DNA of 64,000 nucleotides from Kordia sp. (GCA_002733415.1 NVVR01000001.1:72493-136492), one strand, 5' to 3'; shown: positions 37,509-48,143, counted from the first letter of the stretch. Notes: generated by a model not told the origin, from the sequence alone. Numbers and translations: made by a program.

Positions 37509-38435
37509 ATGAACAAACTTTTAATTGTAGGTACGGTTGCTTTTGATGCAATTGAAACACCTTTCGGAAAAACAGATAAAATTTTAGGTGGCGCGGCTAC
37601 TTATATAGGGCTCTCTGCTTCTAATTTTAATAATGTTAATAGCGCAATTGTTTCTGTTGTTGGAGATGATTTTCCACAAGAATATTTGGATATTCTTTCT
37701 GCTAGAAATATTGACTTAACGGGGTTAGAAACTGTTAAGGGTGGGAAAACTTTTTTCTGGTCAGGGAAATATCATAATGATATGAATTCTCGTGACACCT
37801 TAGACACGCAATTAAATGTATTAGAAAACTTTAATCCGGTTGTTCCGGAAGCATATAAAGATGCAGATGTTGTAATGTTAGGGAATTTACATCCTCTAGT
37901 ACAGTTAGGAGTGCTTGAGCAAATGACAAAAAAGCCAAAATTAGTAGTATTAGATACTATGAATTTTTGGATGGATTGTGCATTAGCTGAATTAAAACAA
38001 GTAATTACTAAAGTAGATGTGATTACAATTAATGATGAAGAAGCACGTCAGTTATCTGGAGAATATTCTTTAGTAAAGGCAGCAAGAGTAATCGCAGCTA
38101 TGGGGCCAAAGTATGTAGTGATTAAAAAAGGGGAGCACGGAGCTTTATTGTTTCATGAGGATAACGCCTTTTTTGCGCCAGCATTACCTTTAGAAGATGT
38201 TTTTGACCCTACAGGAGCAGGAGATACTTTTGCTGGAGGGTTTACAGGTCATATCGCTAGTACAGGAAATATTTCATTTAAAAACATGAAAAATGCAATT
38301 ATCCATGGATCTAATCTAGCTTCTTTCTGTGTAGAGAAGTTTGGAACAGAACGAATGGCGTCCTTGTCGAAAGATGAAGTGTCCAGTCGCCTAAAGCAAT
38401 TTAAAGAGCTGACACAATTTGATATAGAATTATAA
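37509..38435 (+). CDS. PfkB-family carbohydrate kinase
   Basis: The 308-residue protein starts MNKLLIVGTVAFDAIETPFG and carries the PfkB signature DPTGAGDTFAGGF with the catalytic Asp. An N-terminal GGAATYIGLSASNF block suits a ribokinase-type fold. It phosphorylates a sugar or nucleoside that cannot be named from sequence. It has its own promoter and terminator and precedes purF. Confidence 0.9.
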   Translation: MNKLLIVGTVAFDAIETPFGKTDKILGGAATYIGLSASNFNNVNSAIVSVVGDDFPQEYLDILSARNIDLTGLETVKGGKTFFWSGKYHNDMNSRDTLDTQLNVLENFNPVVPEAYKDADVVMLGNLHPLVQLGVLEQMTKKPKLVVLDTMNFWMDCALAELKQVITKVDVITINDEEARQLSGEYSLVKAARVIAAMGPKYVVIKKGEHGALLFHEDNAFFAPALPLEDVFDPTGAGDTFAGGFTGHIASTGNISFKNMKNAIIHGSNLASFCVEKFGTERMASLSKDEVSSRLKQFKELTQFDIEL

Positions 38436-38439
38436 GATA

Positions 38440-38470
38440 CAAACGCGCTGAATTTCAGTGCGTTTTTTTT
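38440..38470 (+). terminator. Terminator after the PfkB kinase gene
   Basis: AAACGCGCTGAATTTCAGTGC folds into a hairpin (AAACGC, CTGAA) and is followed by eight Ts. Confidence 0.85.
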
Positions 38471-38587
38471 AATCCCTTGTAGGGGTTCGATATTTAAAAT
38501 AATAGTATTATACGTTGTATGTATGCGCTAAAAACATCGACTATAACAACACAATAATCCGTACTTAAGTACAACAACACAACAACA

Positions 38588-40483
38588 ATGAGCGACGCTT
38601 TAAAACACGAATGTGGTATTGCACTAATTAGATTAAAAAAACCATTAGAGTATTACAAAGAAAAATACGGAACAGCATTTTATGGTGTAAATAAAATGTA
38701 CTTGATGATGGAAAAACAGCACAATCGAGGTCAAGACGGTGCTGGTTTTGCAAGTATTAAATTGGATATGGAGCCTGGACAACGCTATATAAGTCGTGTG
38801 CGTTCTAACAAACAATTACCTATTCAAGATGTTTTTGCTCAAATTAACGATAGAATTAATTCAGCATTAAAATCTGACCCGTCATTAAGTGATGATGTTA
38901 AAAGACTAAAAGCAGAAGTTCCTTATATCGGAGAAGTGCTTTTAGGACATGTGCGTTATGGTACTTTTGGTGTAAATAGCGTAGAAAGTGTTCATCCTTT
39001 TTTAAGACAAAATAGTTGGATGCATAGAAATTTAATTGTTGCTGGGAACTTTAACATGACCAATGTTAGTCAGTTATTTCAGGATTTAGTAAATATCGGA
39101 CAACATCCAAAAGCAGAAGCGGACACGGTTACTGTAATGGAAAAGATTGGTCACTTTTTAGATAAACAAGTAGAGAGATTATATAAAGAAGCCAAAAAGG
39201 AAGGCTTGTCTAAGGTAGAGGCATCCTCAGTTATTGCGGATCGATTAAACATCGCTAAGATTTTAAAAAAATCGGCTAAAAAATGGGATGGTGGTTATGC
39301 TATGGCGGGGATGTTAGGTCATGGTGATGCTTTTGTATTGCGTGATCCAGCAGGAATACGTCCAGCGTATTATTACCAAGATGATGAGATTGTTGTTGTA
39401 GCTTCTGAGCGTCCAGTTATTCAAACGGTATTTAATGTTGCTTTTGAAGATGTAGTTGAGCTTGACCCAGGAAAAGCAATTATAGTTAAGAAAAGTGGAG
39501 AAACAAAAATTCAACAAATATTAGCCCCATTAGAAAAGAAGGCTTGTTCTTTTGAACGTATTTATTTCTCACGCGGTAGTGATCAAGAAATTTATAAAGA
39601 ACGTAAGAAATTAGGAAGATTGTTGTTTCCACAGATAATGAAGTCTATTGGAAATGATATTGAAAACTCAGTGTTTTCGTTCATCCCTAATACTGCAGAA
39701 GTTTCTTATTACGGAATGGTTAAAGAAGGGGAGTTGTTTTTAAATGAACAGAAAGAACGATTATTACTTCAAAAAGAAAATCAAACTCCAGAAAAGATAA
39801 AAGAAATTATAGGGAAAAGATTGCGAACTGAAAAAATCGCGATAAAAGACGCAAAGCTAAGAACCTTTATTACGGACGATGATAGTAGGGATGATTTGGT
39901 AGCACATATATATGATATTACTTATGGTTCTGTTAGGCCAACGGATAATTTAGTAATCATAGACGATTCTATTGTTCGTGGAACAACATTACAAAAGAGT
40001 ATTTTAACTATGATGGATCGTTTGAATCCTAAAAAGATAGTTGTTGTTTCTTCTGCCCCACAAATCCGTTATCCAGATTGCTATGGAATTGACATGGCTA
40101 ACTTAGAAGGATTGGTTGCTTTTAGAGCAATGTTAGCATTGTTGAAAGATGACAATAAATATCATTTAATAAAAGAAACATACGATAAGTGTATTGCTCA
40201 AGTAGGGTTGCTAGATACTGAAGTCCAAAATTTTGTAAAAGATTTATACGGATTATATACCGATGATGAAATTTCAAATAAAATAGCAGAACTATTAAGT
40301 TCAGAAGGGCTAAACGCTGAAGTGGAAATTATTTATCAAACAGTAGAGAACTTGCACAAAGCCTGTCCTAAGCACCTTGGTGATTGGTATTTTACAGGAG
40401 ATTATCCTACTCCAGGAGGACATAGAGTAGTGAATAGAGCTTTTATTAATTTCTTTGAAGGGAATAAAGAAAGAGCGTATTAA
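38588..40483 (+). CDS. purF: Amidophosphoribosyltransferase
   Basis: The 631-residue protein has a catalytic cysteine at position 9 (HECGIALI), so an eight-residue propeptide is removed to expose it. The class II glutaminase domain continues with EKQHNRGQDGAGFASI and GEVLLGHVRYGTFG. The PRPP-binding motif NLVIIDDSIVRGTT lies near residue 455. It starts purine synthesis from PRPP and glutamine. It is about 120 residues longer than the E. coli enzyme, in line with the long form seen in Bacteroidota. The tandem repeat array starts about 70 bp after its stop. Confidence 0.95.
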   Translation: MSDALKHECGIALIRLKKPLEYYKEKYGTAFYGVNKMYLMMEKQHNRGQDGAGFASIKLDMEPGQRYISRVRSNKQLPIQDVFAQINDRINSALKSDPSLSDDVKRLKAEVPYIGEVLLGHVRYGTFGVNSVESVHPFLRQNSWMHRNLIVAGNFNMTNVSQLFQDLVNIGQHPKAEADTVTVMEKIGHFLDKQVERLYKEAKKEGLSKVEASSVIADRLNIAKILKKSAKKWDGGYAMAGMLGHGDAFVLRDPAGIRPAYYYQDDEIVVVASERPVIQTVFNVAFEDVVELDPGKAIIVKKSGETKIQQILAPLEKKACSFERIYFSRGSDQEIYKERKKLGRLLFPQIMKSIGNDIENSVFSFIPNTAEVSYYGMVKEGELFLNEQKERLLLQKENQTPEKIKEIIGKRLRTEKIAIKDAKLRTFITDDDSRDDLVAHIYDITYGSVRPTDNLVIIDDSIVRGTTLQKSILTMMDRLNPKKIVVVSSAPQIRYPDCYGIDMANLEGLVAFRAMLALLKDDNKYHLIKETYDKCIAQVGLLDTEVQNFVKDLYGLYTDDEISNKIAELLSSEGLNAEVEIIYQTVENLHKACPKHLGDWYFTGDYPTPGGHRVVNRAFINFFEGNKERAY

Positions 40484-40550
40484 GGGTCTGTAAAAGAATA
40501 CTTTAACAAGTGTAATTGTAGTTCGGCTAATATATTTCAATATCTAAACA

Positions 40551-40781
40551 TAAGTTTATATATTGGTGCTACCATAACATGAGTAGGTTAAGTTCATGGT
40601 AGATTTGGGGCAAAAAAGGCAAGTTAATTCTTGCCTTTTTTATTTGAAATAAACTTTAGCTCACGAAACCGGAGGGAAGTAGTAAAAGCGTTTTACCACA
40701 GATCATCAGTATTTCACATCTAAATAACACACTTAAACGATAGTTGTGGTAGTCTGACTGAATTACTGTGATGGGTTAATA
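40551..40781. repeat. Tandem unit A (231 bp)
   Basis: It starts TAAGTTTATATATT and contains TTCATGGTAGATTTGGGG, then a perfect 12-bp stem terminator (AAAAAAGGCAAG-TTAATT-CTTGCC plus Ts, 40612-40641), then CTCACGAAACCGGAGGG and a small hairpin GTAAAAGCGTTTTAC. It ends GTAGTCTGACTGAATTACTG. Confidence 0.92.
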
Positions 40782-41014
40782 TAAGTTTATATATTAGTAT
40801 CACCATAACATAAGTAGGTTAAGTTCATGGTAGATTTGGGGCAAAAAAGGCAAGTTAATTCTTGCCTTTTTTATTTGAAATAAACTTTAGCTCACGAAAC
40901 CGGAAGGGGGAGTAGTAAAAGCGATTTTACCACAAATATCGGTGTTTCACATCGAAATATTACACTTTAACGAGTATTATAGTAGTCTGACTGAATTATT
41001 GTGTTGGGTTAACA
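40782..41014. repeat. Tandem unit B (233 bp)
   Basis: It is nearly identical to unit A over its whole length. The terminator hairpin is at 40843-40872. The small hairpin is GTAAAAGCGATTTTAC: the stem is kept and only the loop gains a base, a sign that RNA structure is under selection. Confidence 0.92.
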
Positions 41015-41117
41015 TAAGTTTATATATTAGTGTCACCATAACATAAGTAGGTTAAGTTCATGGTAGATTTGGGGCAAAAAAGGCAAGTTAATTCTTGCCT
41101 TTTTTATTGGAATAAAT
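41015..41117. repeat. Tandem unit C (truncated after the terminator)
   Basis: The first 90 or so bases match units A and B, including the terminator stem (41076-41105). The match ends a few bases later at TTGGAATAAA, next to the sodA terminator. Confidence 0.9.
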
Positions 41118-41120
41118 TTC

Positions 41121-41160
41121 AAAAAAATAGGGATGCAATTAATTGCATCCCTATTTTTTT
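41121..41160 (-). terminator. sodA terminator, a perfect 40-bp palindrome
   Basis: The left half is AAAAAAATAGGGATGCAATT and the right half is its exact reverse complement, giving a 20-bp stem with Ts on both strands. It lies 22 bp after the sodA stop. Confidence 0.9.
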
Positions 41161-41181
41161 GAAAGAAGTTTTAGTAGCCCT

Positions 41182-41790
41182 TTATTTACTTTCTGCGTAG
41201 CGTCTTTCGACTTCATTCCAGTTAATTATATTAAAGAATGCATTAATATAGTCAGGACGTCTGTTTTGGTAGTTTAAGTAATATGCATGTTCCCAAACAT
41301 CTAATCCTAAAATTGGAGTCCCTCCGCAAGTTACACCTGGCATTAACGGGTTGTCTTGGTTAGGTGTTGAGCAAACACTTATCTTTCCTCCTTTGTGTAC
41401 ACATAACCATGCCCATCCAGATCCGAATTGAGTAGCTGCTGCTTTTGAGAAGGCTTCTTTAAAAGCATCTACAGAACCAAATTCAGCAATGATAGCATCT
41501 TTTAAATCGCCAGATAAATATCCTTTTCCTTCTGGGTTCATTACTGACCAGAATAAAGAGTGGTTGTAAAATCCACCTCCGTTGTTACGTACAGCACCAT
41601 TATTCATGTCTAAATTGGCAAGAATACCTTCAATAGATTTTCCTTCCAAATCAGTTCCTTTAACTGCTGCGTTTAATTTTGAGGTATATCCGTTATGGTG
41701 CTTTGAATGGTGAATTTCCATTGTTCTAGCATCAATATTTGGTTCTAATGCATCGTATGCATATCCTAATTTTGGTAATTCAAAAGCCAT
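41182..41790 (-). CDS. sodA: Superoxide dismutase, Mn-type
   Basis: The 202-residue protein has metal ligands in EIHHSKHH (H27), NHSLFW and [18 protein letters not shown]. The stretches [11 protein letters not shown] and [13 protein letters not shown]...[10 protein letters not shown] carry the glycine and glutamine placement of the manganese type rather than the iron type. It removes superoxide in the cytoplasm. A -7 element, TAAATTTG (complement at 41831-41838), lies upstream. Confidence 0.95.
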   Translation of the reverse strand: MAFELPKLGYAYDALEPNIDARTMEIHHSKHHNGYTSKLNAAVKGTDLEGKSIEGILANLDMNNGAVRNNGGGFYNHSLFWSVMNPEGKGYLSGDLKDAIIAEFGSVDAFKEAFSKAAATQFGSGWAWLCVHKGGKISVCSTPNQDNPLMPGVTCGGTPILGLDVWEHAYYLNYQNRRPDYINAFFNIINWNEVERRYAESK

Positions 41791-41830
41791 AGTATGTTTT
41801 TTTAATTAGTTGTTTTAAACAAATTCAATC

Positions 41831-41838
41831 CAAATTTA
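41831..41838 (-). promoter_or_regulatory. Possible sodA promoter -7 element
   Basis: TAAATTTG on the minus strand fits TAnnTTTG exactly, about 40 bp before the ATG. No clear -33 element was found. Confidence 0.4.
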
Positions 41839-42007
41839 CAAAAACTAAAAGGAAGTTATTATTAAATCAAATAATTAATCCCACCAATAGGTTTTATCCA
41901 CCTCTATGTTGCTAGTGTTGTGTTGAAAATTTTATAATTTGTTAAGGTAGTTCAGTACTACTTACGTCATTTAGTTTGTATATTGTAATGCTTAAAAAGT
42001 GAGTTTA

Positions 42008-45000
42008 ATGAATACAAATTCTTTTACAGTTTATAATGCTTCAGCAGGTTCAGGGAAAACATTTACCTTAGTCAAGGAATATTTAAAAACGCTTTTTTCA
42101 TCTCATAAAATTGATAAATACAAGAGCATTTTAGCGGTTACCTTTACAAATAAAGCAGTAGCTGAAATGAAAGGGCGTATCCTTGAAAACCTTAAGGCGT
42201 TTGCCGATCCAGAAATATTATTGTTAACTGTTCCCGAAAACTTAAAGGATCAGCATCAAATGTTTTCAGTTATTGCGAATGAGTTAGAATTGGATACAAT
42301 GCAGTTGCATAAAAAAGCAATTAGAGTTCAAGACGCTATTTTAAATAACTACGCCGCTTTTGATATTGTAACTATTGATACGTTTACCCATAGAATTATC
42401 AGGACTTTTGCATATGATTTAAAATTGCCTCAAAATTTTGAAGTTGCATTAGATACAGAAGATGTTTTACAGGAAGCGATTGCAAATGTATTAATGAAAG
42501 TAGGGGAAGATAAAAGGCTAACGAAATTATTAATCGACTTTGCGTTGCATAAAGCTGACGATGATAAAAGTTGGGATATAGCTCTAGATTTATATAGGGT
42601 TTCACGATTATTGTTGAACGAGAATGAAGTAGAGCATGTTTCAAAATTAAAAGATAAATCTTTAGAAGATTTTGATAAGTTAAAAGAAACACTTGAAAAT
42701 AAATTAACCCATGCGAAAAATGAAATAGCTAGTCAATCGAAAGGAATATTAAATGACTTTGAAAGTAAGGGTATTTCAGAAAACGATATAAAATCAATTT
42801 TTGGTTATTTTTCGAAACTGGCAAAGGAGGATTTTTCAATTAAATACGGATTGGTTTGGCAAACTAAATTGTTAAATGGTGAAACTTTATATCCGAAACG
42901 GGTATCAGGAGCGGTAGCAGATTCGATTGATGAAATGGAATCAAATATTAGCTCAGTGTTTCTAAGTACCAAAACGTTATTTAGTGAAGTTTCATTTTTA
43001 AAGAACTTCCTAAAAAGCATAGTGCCGTTATCAGTATTAAATGTGGTAAATAATGAGCTGCAAAGTATAAAGGAAGAGCAAAACATTTTATTGATATCAG
43101 AGTTTAACAAAATAATTTCAAATGAAATTAAGGGGCAGCCAGCTCCATTTATATATGAGCGTATTGGGGAGCGTTATCAGAATTATTTTATTGATGAGTT
43201 TCAAGATACGTCTCAAATGCAATGGCAGAATTTAATTCCGTTAACTGAAAATGCATTAGTGACCGAGCCTAAACTAAACGAGCAACATTCATTGTTGATT
43301 GTTGGCGATGCTAAACAGGCCATTTATCGTTGGAGAGGCGGTAAACCAGAGCAGTTTATAGATTTGTATGAGGATAAAAATCCCTTTTATATCGAAAAAA
43401 GCATAGAAAATCTGGATACAAATTATAGGAGTTATAGCGAGGTAGTCGAGTTCAATAATAACTTTTTTAGTTTTTTGTCACATAAATTTCAGAATGAAAC
43501 ACATCAAGAGTTATATAGAATAGGGAATAATCAAAAACAGAATAACAAAAAAGGAGGTTTTGTAAAAGTGTCTTTTGTAGAAGATGTTTTAGAAGAGGAT
43601 GCTACTGTTTTGTACCAAGAAAAAGTTTTAGAAACAATAGAAAACGTATTAGAACAAGGTTTTGTGAAGGCTGATGTTTGTATTGTTACCAGAAAAAAGA
43701 AAGACGGAATTGCAATTGCTGATTTTTTAACTGAAAAAGGAATATCTATTATTTCTTCAGAAACATTATTGGTAAATAAATCTAAGGAGGTTAGGTTTAT
43801 CATTTCATTTTTAACTTATTTATTGTATCCAGAAAACAAGAACTCTAAAATGGAGTTTTTGAATTATTTATATGCAAAGTTAGAAGTTGTAAGTAGTGAA
43901 CATGAATTTTATATTGAGCTATTACAATTACCTCCTTTAGATATATTTAAGGAATTGGCAATTTCGCACCAAATACAGTTTGATTATGAGGCTATTCAAA
44001 CCCTTCCTTTCTACGAGTTAGTAGAACAGATAATACGTGCCTTTTCTTTAGTGAATGGCTCTGATGCTTATGTGCAATATTTCTTAGATGAAGTGCTATC
44101 GTTTAGTCAAAAAAAACAAACAGGTATTCAAGGTTTTTTAGAGTACTGGGAGCTGAAAAAAGATAAACTAAGTATTGTTGCGCCAGAGGGGGCAAATGCC
44201 ATAACCTTAATGACTATTCATAAATCCAAAGGCTTAGAATTCCCTGTAATTATTTTCCCATTCGCTGAATTGGATATATACAAGGAGCAAGATTCAAAAA
44301 CATGGTATCCTATTAATTCCGAAGAATATAATGGTTTTTCAGAAGCGTATTTACATTTCAATAAAGAGATTGAAAGCTATGGAGAAATTGGTGAGCGTTT
44401 ATGGAAAGAAAGAAGAGCGCAATTAGAGTTAGATAATATTAATCTACTATATGTTGCATTAACACGACCAAAAGAACAATTGTATGTGATTTCTAAAAAG
44501 GCGATTAACAAAAAAACAGGAGAAGAGAATGACAATTTATTCTCAGGGTTCTTTATTGGCTTTTTGAAACAAATAGGAAAATGGAAAGAAGATGTTGATG
44601 GTTATGAGTTTGGAGAAATGTTAAAATTATCTATTAAAACTGAAATAAAAGAAGAAAAGGAATTATTGTTTACTTCTTCATCTAGGTTAGACCATAACTT
44701 AGCAATACTTGCAAAGGCAGGTTTTTTATGGAACTCAGAGCAGGGAGGTGCCATTGAAAAAGGAAATTTAATACATTTAATATTATCAAAAATAAAATAT
44801 AAAAGGGATGTAGATATCGTCTTTCAAGAGCTAGTTATAAATGGCGTCATAACTACCGAACAAGAGGAATCACTAAAACCAGTATTGACGAATCTAATAG
44901 AGAATTCAGAAGTGTCAGTTTATTTCAATGATGATTTAATGGTTTTTAATGAAAGAGCAATTTTAACAAAAGATGGTAAAACACTTATTCCTGATAGAAT

Positions 45001-45175
45001 TGTTTTTAAAGAAAAAAAAGCAACGGTAATTGATTATAAAACGGGTTCTTTTGATTTAAAACATGAAGCCCAAGTGAATAGTTACGCATCAGTATTGTTA
45101 GATATGGGATATGAGGTTGATAAGAAATTATTGGTCTATTTAGATGACAAAATAAAAATTAGAGAAGTTAGTTGA
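42008..45175 (+). CDS. AddA-like helicase-nuclease (UvrD-family exonuclease V beta)
   Basis: I use ATG 42008 (1055 residues) rather than GTG 41999. Walker A is ASAGSGKT (11-18). Further helicase motifs are YFIDEFQDTSQMQWQNL, VGDAKQAIYRWRGG and LMTIHKSKGLEFPVIIFPF. A PD-(D/E)XK nuclease domain closes the protein, with DRIVFKEKKATVIDYKTGS near 1007. It pairs with the AddB-like protein at 48.3 kb to resect double-strand breaks for RecA loading. kbl and ompA lie between the two subunit genes. Confidence 0.9.
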   Translation: MNTNSFTVYNASAGSGKTFTLVKEYLKTLFSSHKIDKYKSILAVTFTNKAVAEMKGRILENLKAFADPEILLLTVPENLKDQHQMFSVIANELELDTMQLHKKAIRVQDAILNNYAAFDIVTIDTFTHRIIRTFAYDLKLPQNFEVALDTEDVLQEAIANVLMKVGEDKRLTKLLIDFALHKADDDKSWDIALDLYRVSRLLLNENEVEHVSKLKDKSLEDFDKLKETLENKLTHAKNEIASQSKGILNDFESKGISENDIKSIFGYFSKLAKEDFSIKYGLVWQTKLLNGETLYPKRVSGAVADSIDEMESNISSVFLSTKTLFSEVSFLKNFLKSIVPLSVLNVVNNELQSIKEEQNILLISEFNKIISNEIKGQPAPFIYERIGERYQNYFIDEFQDTSQMQWQNLIPLTENALVTEPKLNEQHSLLIVGDAKQAIYRWRGGKPEQFIDLYEDKNPFYIEKSIENLDTNYRSYSEVVEFNNNFFSFLSHKFQNETHQELYRIGNNQKQNNKKGGFVKVSFVEDVLEEDATVLYQEKVLETIENVLEQGFVKADVCIVTRKKKDGIAIADFLTEKGISIISSETLLVNKSKEVRFIISFLTYLLYPENKNSKMEFLNYLYAKLEVVSSEHEFYIELLQLPPLDIFKELAISHQIQFDYEAIQTLPFYELVEQIIRAFSLVNGSDAYVQYFLDEVLSFSQKKQTGIQGFLEYWELKKDKLSIVAPEGANAITLMTIHKSKGLEFPVIIFPFAELDIYKEQDSKTWYPINSEEYNGFSEAYLHFNKEIESYGEIGERLWKERRAQLELDNINLLYVALTRPKEQLYVISKKAINKKTGEENDNLFSGFFIGFLKQIGKWKEDVDGYEFGEMLKLSIKTEIKEEKELLFTSSSRLDHNLAILAKAGFLWNSEQGGAIEKGNLIHLILSKIKYKRDVDIVFQELVINGVITTEQEESLKPVLTNLIENSEVSVYFNDDLMVFNERAILTKDGKTLIPDRIVFKEKKATVIDYKTGSFDLKHEAQVNSYASVLLDMGYEVDKKLLVYLDDKIKIREVS

Positions 45176-45190
45176 TATCTGTAAAATAAT

Positions 45191-45198
45191 TACATTTG
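45191..45198 (+). promoter_or_regulatory. Possible -7 element upstream of kbl
   Basis: TACATTTG fits the consensus; a TTG lies 16 bp upstream, shorter than ideal. The rest of the 216-bp gap before kbl holds nothing I can name. Confidence 0.3.
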
Positions 45199-45391
45199 TG
45201 ATACCTATTAAACTTCAAAAGACTCATAAGTAAATTTAGTTGTTTTTGATTTAGTTGAGTTTAAAAATAGAAGCATATTATAATTATGGTCATGTTTTTA
45301 AGCGATAAATAAGTTAAAAAAGGAACGATTAATATAGTGGTTTTGAGCTTTAAGAGGTGTTTAGTATAAAACCCATTTAAAAGTAAAGTAC

Positions 45392-46585
45392 ATGTACGGA
45401 AAAATTAAAGCACACTTAGCTCAAGAAATTCAAGAGATAAAAGATAACGGATTATATAAAAAAGAACGTATCATAACTTCAGCTCAAGATGCTGTTATTA
45501 AAATTTCTACAGGAGAAGAAGTAATTAACTTCTGTGCGAACAATTATTTAGGATTGTCATCACACCCAGATGTAATTCAAGCAGCAAAAGATGCTATGGA
45601 TACTCATGGTTTTGGAATGTCGTCAGTACGTTTTATTTGTGGTACTCAAGATATTCATAAAACACTAGAACAAAAAATAGCTAATTTTTACGGAACGGAA
45701 GATACCATATTATATGCTGCAGCTTTTGATGCCAATGGTGGGGTATTTGAGCCGTTATTAGGAAAAGAAGATGCTATTATTTCTGATTCATTAAATCATG
45801 CTTCTATTATTGATGGGGTTCGTTTGTGTAAAGCAGCAAGATATCGTTATAAAAATAGTGATATGGCTGACTTAGAGAAGCAATTAATTGCGGCAAATGA
45901 AAATGGTGCTCGATTTAAAATTATAGTTACTGATGGTGTTTTCTCAATGGATGGTATTGTTGCCCCCTTAGATAAAATATGTGATTTAGCTGATAAGTAT
46001 GATGCTTTGGTAATGATTGATGAATGTCATTCTGCAGGGTTTATAGGTGAAACTGGTCGTGGAACTTTAGAGGCAAAAGGTGTTTTAGATAGAATAGACA
46101 TTATAACGGGTACTCTTGGTAAAGCTTTAGGTGGGGCTATGGGAGGATATACAACGGGTAAAAAAGAAATTATTGAGATATTACGCCAACGTTCTCGTCC
46201 ATATTTATTCTCAAATTCTCTAGCACCAGCAATTGTAGGTGCGTCAATTAAAGTTTTTGAAATGTTAGATACAGATACAACTTTAAGGGATAAATTAGAG
46301 TGGAACACGAATTACTTTAAAAAAGGAATGAAAGCAGCTGGCCTAGATATAGTCGATGGTGATTCTGCTATTGTTCCAGTGATGTTGTATGATGCGAAAT
46401 TGTCTCAAACAATGGCGGATATGTTATTAGAAGAGGGTATTTATGTAATAGGATTCTTTTACCCGGTAGTGCCTAAAGATAAAGCTAGGATACGTGTGCA
46501 GTTATCGGCAGCACATAAAAAAGAGCATTTAGACAAGGCTATTGCAGCGTTTGCAAAAGTAGCAAATAAGTTAAATATTATTTAA
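45392..46585 (+). CDS. kbl: Glycine C-acetyltransferase (2-amino-3-ketobutyrate CoA ligase)
   Basis: The 397-residue PLP enzyme has the pyridoxal lysine K244 in [15 protein letters not shown], the block [15 protein letters not shown], and [16 protein letters not shown]. It splits 2-amino-3-ketobutyrate with CoA into glycine and acetyl-CoA in threonine breakdown. The close relatives BioF and serine palmitoyltransferase are less likely given the N-terminal block. No threonine dehydrogenase gene is adjacent. Confidence 0.92.
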   Translation: MYGKIKAHLAQEIQEIKDNGLYKKERIITSAQDAVIKISTGEEVINFCANNYLGLSSHPDVIQAAKDAMDTHGFGMSSVRFICGTQDIHKTLEQKIANFYGTEDTILYAAAFDANGGVFEPLLGKEDAIISDSLNHASIIDGVRLCKAARYRYKNSDMADLEKQLIAANENGARFKIIVTDGVFSMDGIVAPLDKICDLADKYDALVMIDECHSAGFIGETGRGTLEAKGVLDRIDIITGTLGKALGGAMGGYTTGKKEIIEILRQRSRPYLFSNSLAPAIVGASIKVFEMLDTDTTLRDKLEWNTNYFKKGMKAAGLDIVDGDSAIVPVMLYDAKLSQTMADMLLEEGIYVIGFFYPVVPKDKARIRVQLSAAHKKEHLDKAIAAFAKVANKLNII

Positions 46586-46641
46586 AAAGGTTATTTATTA
46601 TTGTGTTGTTAACTAAAAAAAGAAAAATAATTACTTAATTT

Positions 46642-46672
46642 TTTGTTAATAACTTTATAGATATTACATTTG
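46642..46672 (+). promoter_or_regulatory. Predicted ompA promoter, near-perfect consensus
   Basis: TTTG at 46642-46645 and TACATTTG at 46665-46672 are exactly 19 bp apart. This is the best promoter in the window and suits a highly expressed porin. Confidence 0.8.
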
Positions 46673-46706
46673 CTTTGATTAACACTTAAAATTAAATTTA
46701 TTAAAT

Positions 46707-48143
46707 ATGAAACAATTTAGCAAATTATTAGTTGCATGCGCCTTGATATTAGGGTTTAGCGCTAATGCACAAACTGAAGACAATCCATGGGCTGTTACTG
46801 TTGGAGTTAACGCAATTAACTTTTTAGCTGCTGGTAATGATGGTCAAGTTGGAAATGCTGGGCAAGAAGCAAAATTATTCTTAGAGTTTTTTAATGTAGA
46901 AGACCAATGGAATATGGCTCCTGCAATTTCTCAATTAACAGTTGCAAAATATATGGGAAGTGGTGTAAGTTTAGATCTTACAGGTACATTTAATAAATTA
47001 ACTCAGTACGGGAATCATAGTTATGATAAAGATGATGTTAAGTTGTTAATTAGTCCTGATGACATTGATGGAAGTTATATGGGTCTAGATTTAGGTGTGA
47101 ATTATCACTTAAACACTTTATGGAATGGTATGAGTTGGTTAGATCCTTATGTAAGAGCGAATGCTGGTTACAATTGGATTGATATGAATAGTAGTTTAAA
47201 CGAATCTGGTTTAGTAGCTGGTGGAGGTTTAGGTATTAACTTTTGGGTAAGAGAAAATGTTGCTTTAAAAGTACAATCAGTTTACAAAAACAATTTTGCT
47301 GAAGAGTTAGAAAATGCTAACTACTTCCAAAATACTTTAGGGTTAACTTTCGCTTTTGGAGGTTCTGATGTTGACGGTGATGGGATATATGATAAAGATG
47401 ACGCTTGTCCAGATGTTTTTGGATTAAAAGAATTCAATGGGTGTCCTGATGCTGACGGAGATGGTATTGAAGATTCAAAAGATGCTTGTCCTGACGTTCC
47501 TGGAACTGTAGAATTCAACGGATGTGCTGATACTGACGGTGACGGTGTTGCTGATCCTCAAGACGAATGTGTTGATGTAGTTGGTTTAAAAGAATTAAAC
47601 GGTTGTCCTGATGCTGATGCTGATGGTATTGCTGATGCTAAAGATGGTTGTCCTCAAGTAGCTGGTCCAGCTGCTAACAACGGATGCCCTTGGCCTGATA
47701 CTGATGGTGATTCAGTTTTAGATAAAGATGATCAATGTGTTGATGTTGCAGGAACTGTAGCTAACAACGGTTGTCCAGAAGCTACTGAAGTAGTTATTGC
47801 TAAATTAAATGCTTACGCTAAAACAATCTTATTTGATTCAGGTAAAGCTTCTTTTAAAGAACAAGCATTTTCAGCTTTAACAGCTATGAACACAATCTTT
47901 AAAGAATACCCATCAGCTAAGTTTGACTTAGGTGGTCATACTGATAGTGCTGGTTCTGCAAAAAATAACCAAAAGTTATCTGAAAACAGAGTAAATGCTG
48001 TAAGAGACTGGTTTATTGCTAACGGAATTAAAGCTGACAGGTTAACTGCAACAGGATTTGGTGAAGCTAATCCAATTGACTCTAACAAAACTAGAGCTGG
48101 TAGAGCAAATAACAGAAGAGTAGAGGTTAAATTAGCAAAGTAA
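46707..48143 (+). CDS. OmpA-family outer membrane protein with TSP3 repeats
   Basis: The 478-residue protein has a signal peptide ending SANAQ, a beta-barrel (about 23-215), and five thrombospondin type 3-like calcium-binding repeats (about 220-360, pattern DxDxDGxxDxxDxCP). An OmpA peptidoglycan-binding domain covers about 365-478 ([29 protein letters not shown]). It anchors the outer membrane to peptidoglycan. It has a strong promoter and terminator and is probably abundant. Confidence 0.95.
   Translation: MKQFSKLLVACALILGFSANAQTEDNPWAVTVGVNAINFLAAGNDGQVGNAGQEAKLFLEFFNVEDQWNMAPAISQLTVAKYMGSGVSLDLTGTFNKLTQYGNHSYDKDDVKLLISPDDIDGSYMGLDLGVNYHLNTLWNGMSWLDPYVRANAGYNWIDMNSSLNESGLVAGGGLGINFWVRENVALKVQSVYKNNFAEELENANYFQNTLGLTFAFGGSDVDGDGIYDKDDACPDVFGLKEFNGCPDADGDGIEDSKDACPDVPGTVEFNGCADTDGDGVADPQDECVDVVGLKELNGCPDADADGIADAKDGCPQVAGPAANNGCPWPDTDGDSVLDKDDQCVDVAGTVANNGCPEATEVVIAKLNAYAKTILFDSGKASFKEQAFSALTAMNTIFKEYPSAKFDLGGHTDSAGSAKNNQKLSENRVNAVRDWFIANGIKADRLTATGFGEANPIDSNKTRAGRANNRRVEVKLAK

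Larger units (their letters stand above)
40484..41181. other. 698-bp gene-free region between purF and sodA
   Basis: The genes converge, so only terminators are needed, yet the region is filled by a tandem array of three 231-233 bp units (the third cut short) and a perfect 40-bp palindrome. A degenerate trace of the unit's end (ACTTTAACAAG...) is seen already at about 40500. No coding frame is supported. Confidence 0.8.

Noticed and set aside
40591-40653. 18-codon frame starting ATGGTAGATTTG in each tandem unit
   Set aside because: It runs through the terminator stem, and its conservation is explained by the DNA repeat itself. In unit C the frame changes.
40551-41117. CRISPR array
   Set aside because: Units are 231-233 bp with no short repeat and spacer pattern, and no cas genes are near.
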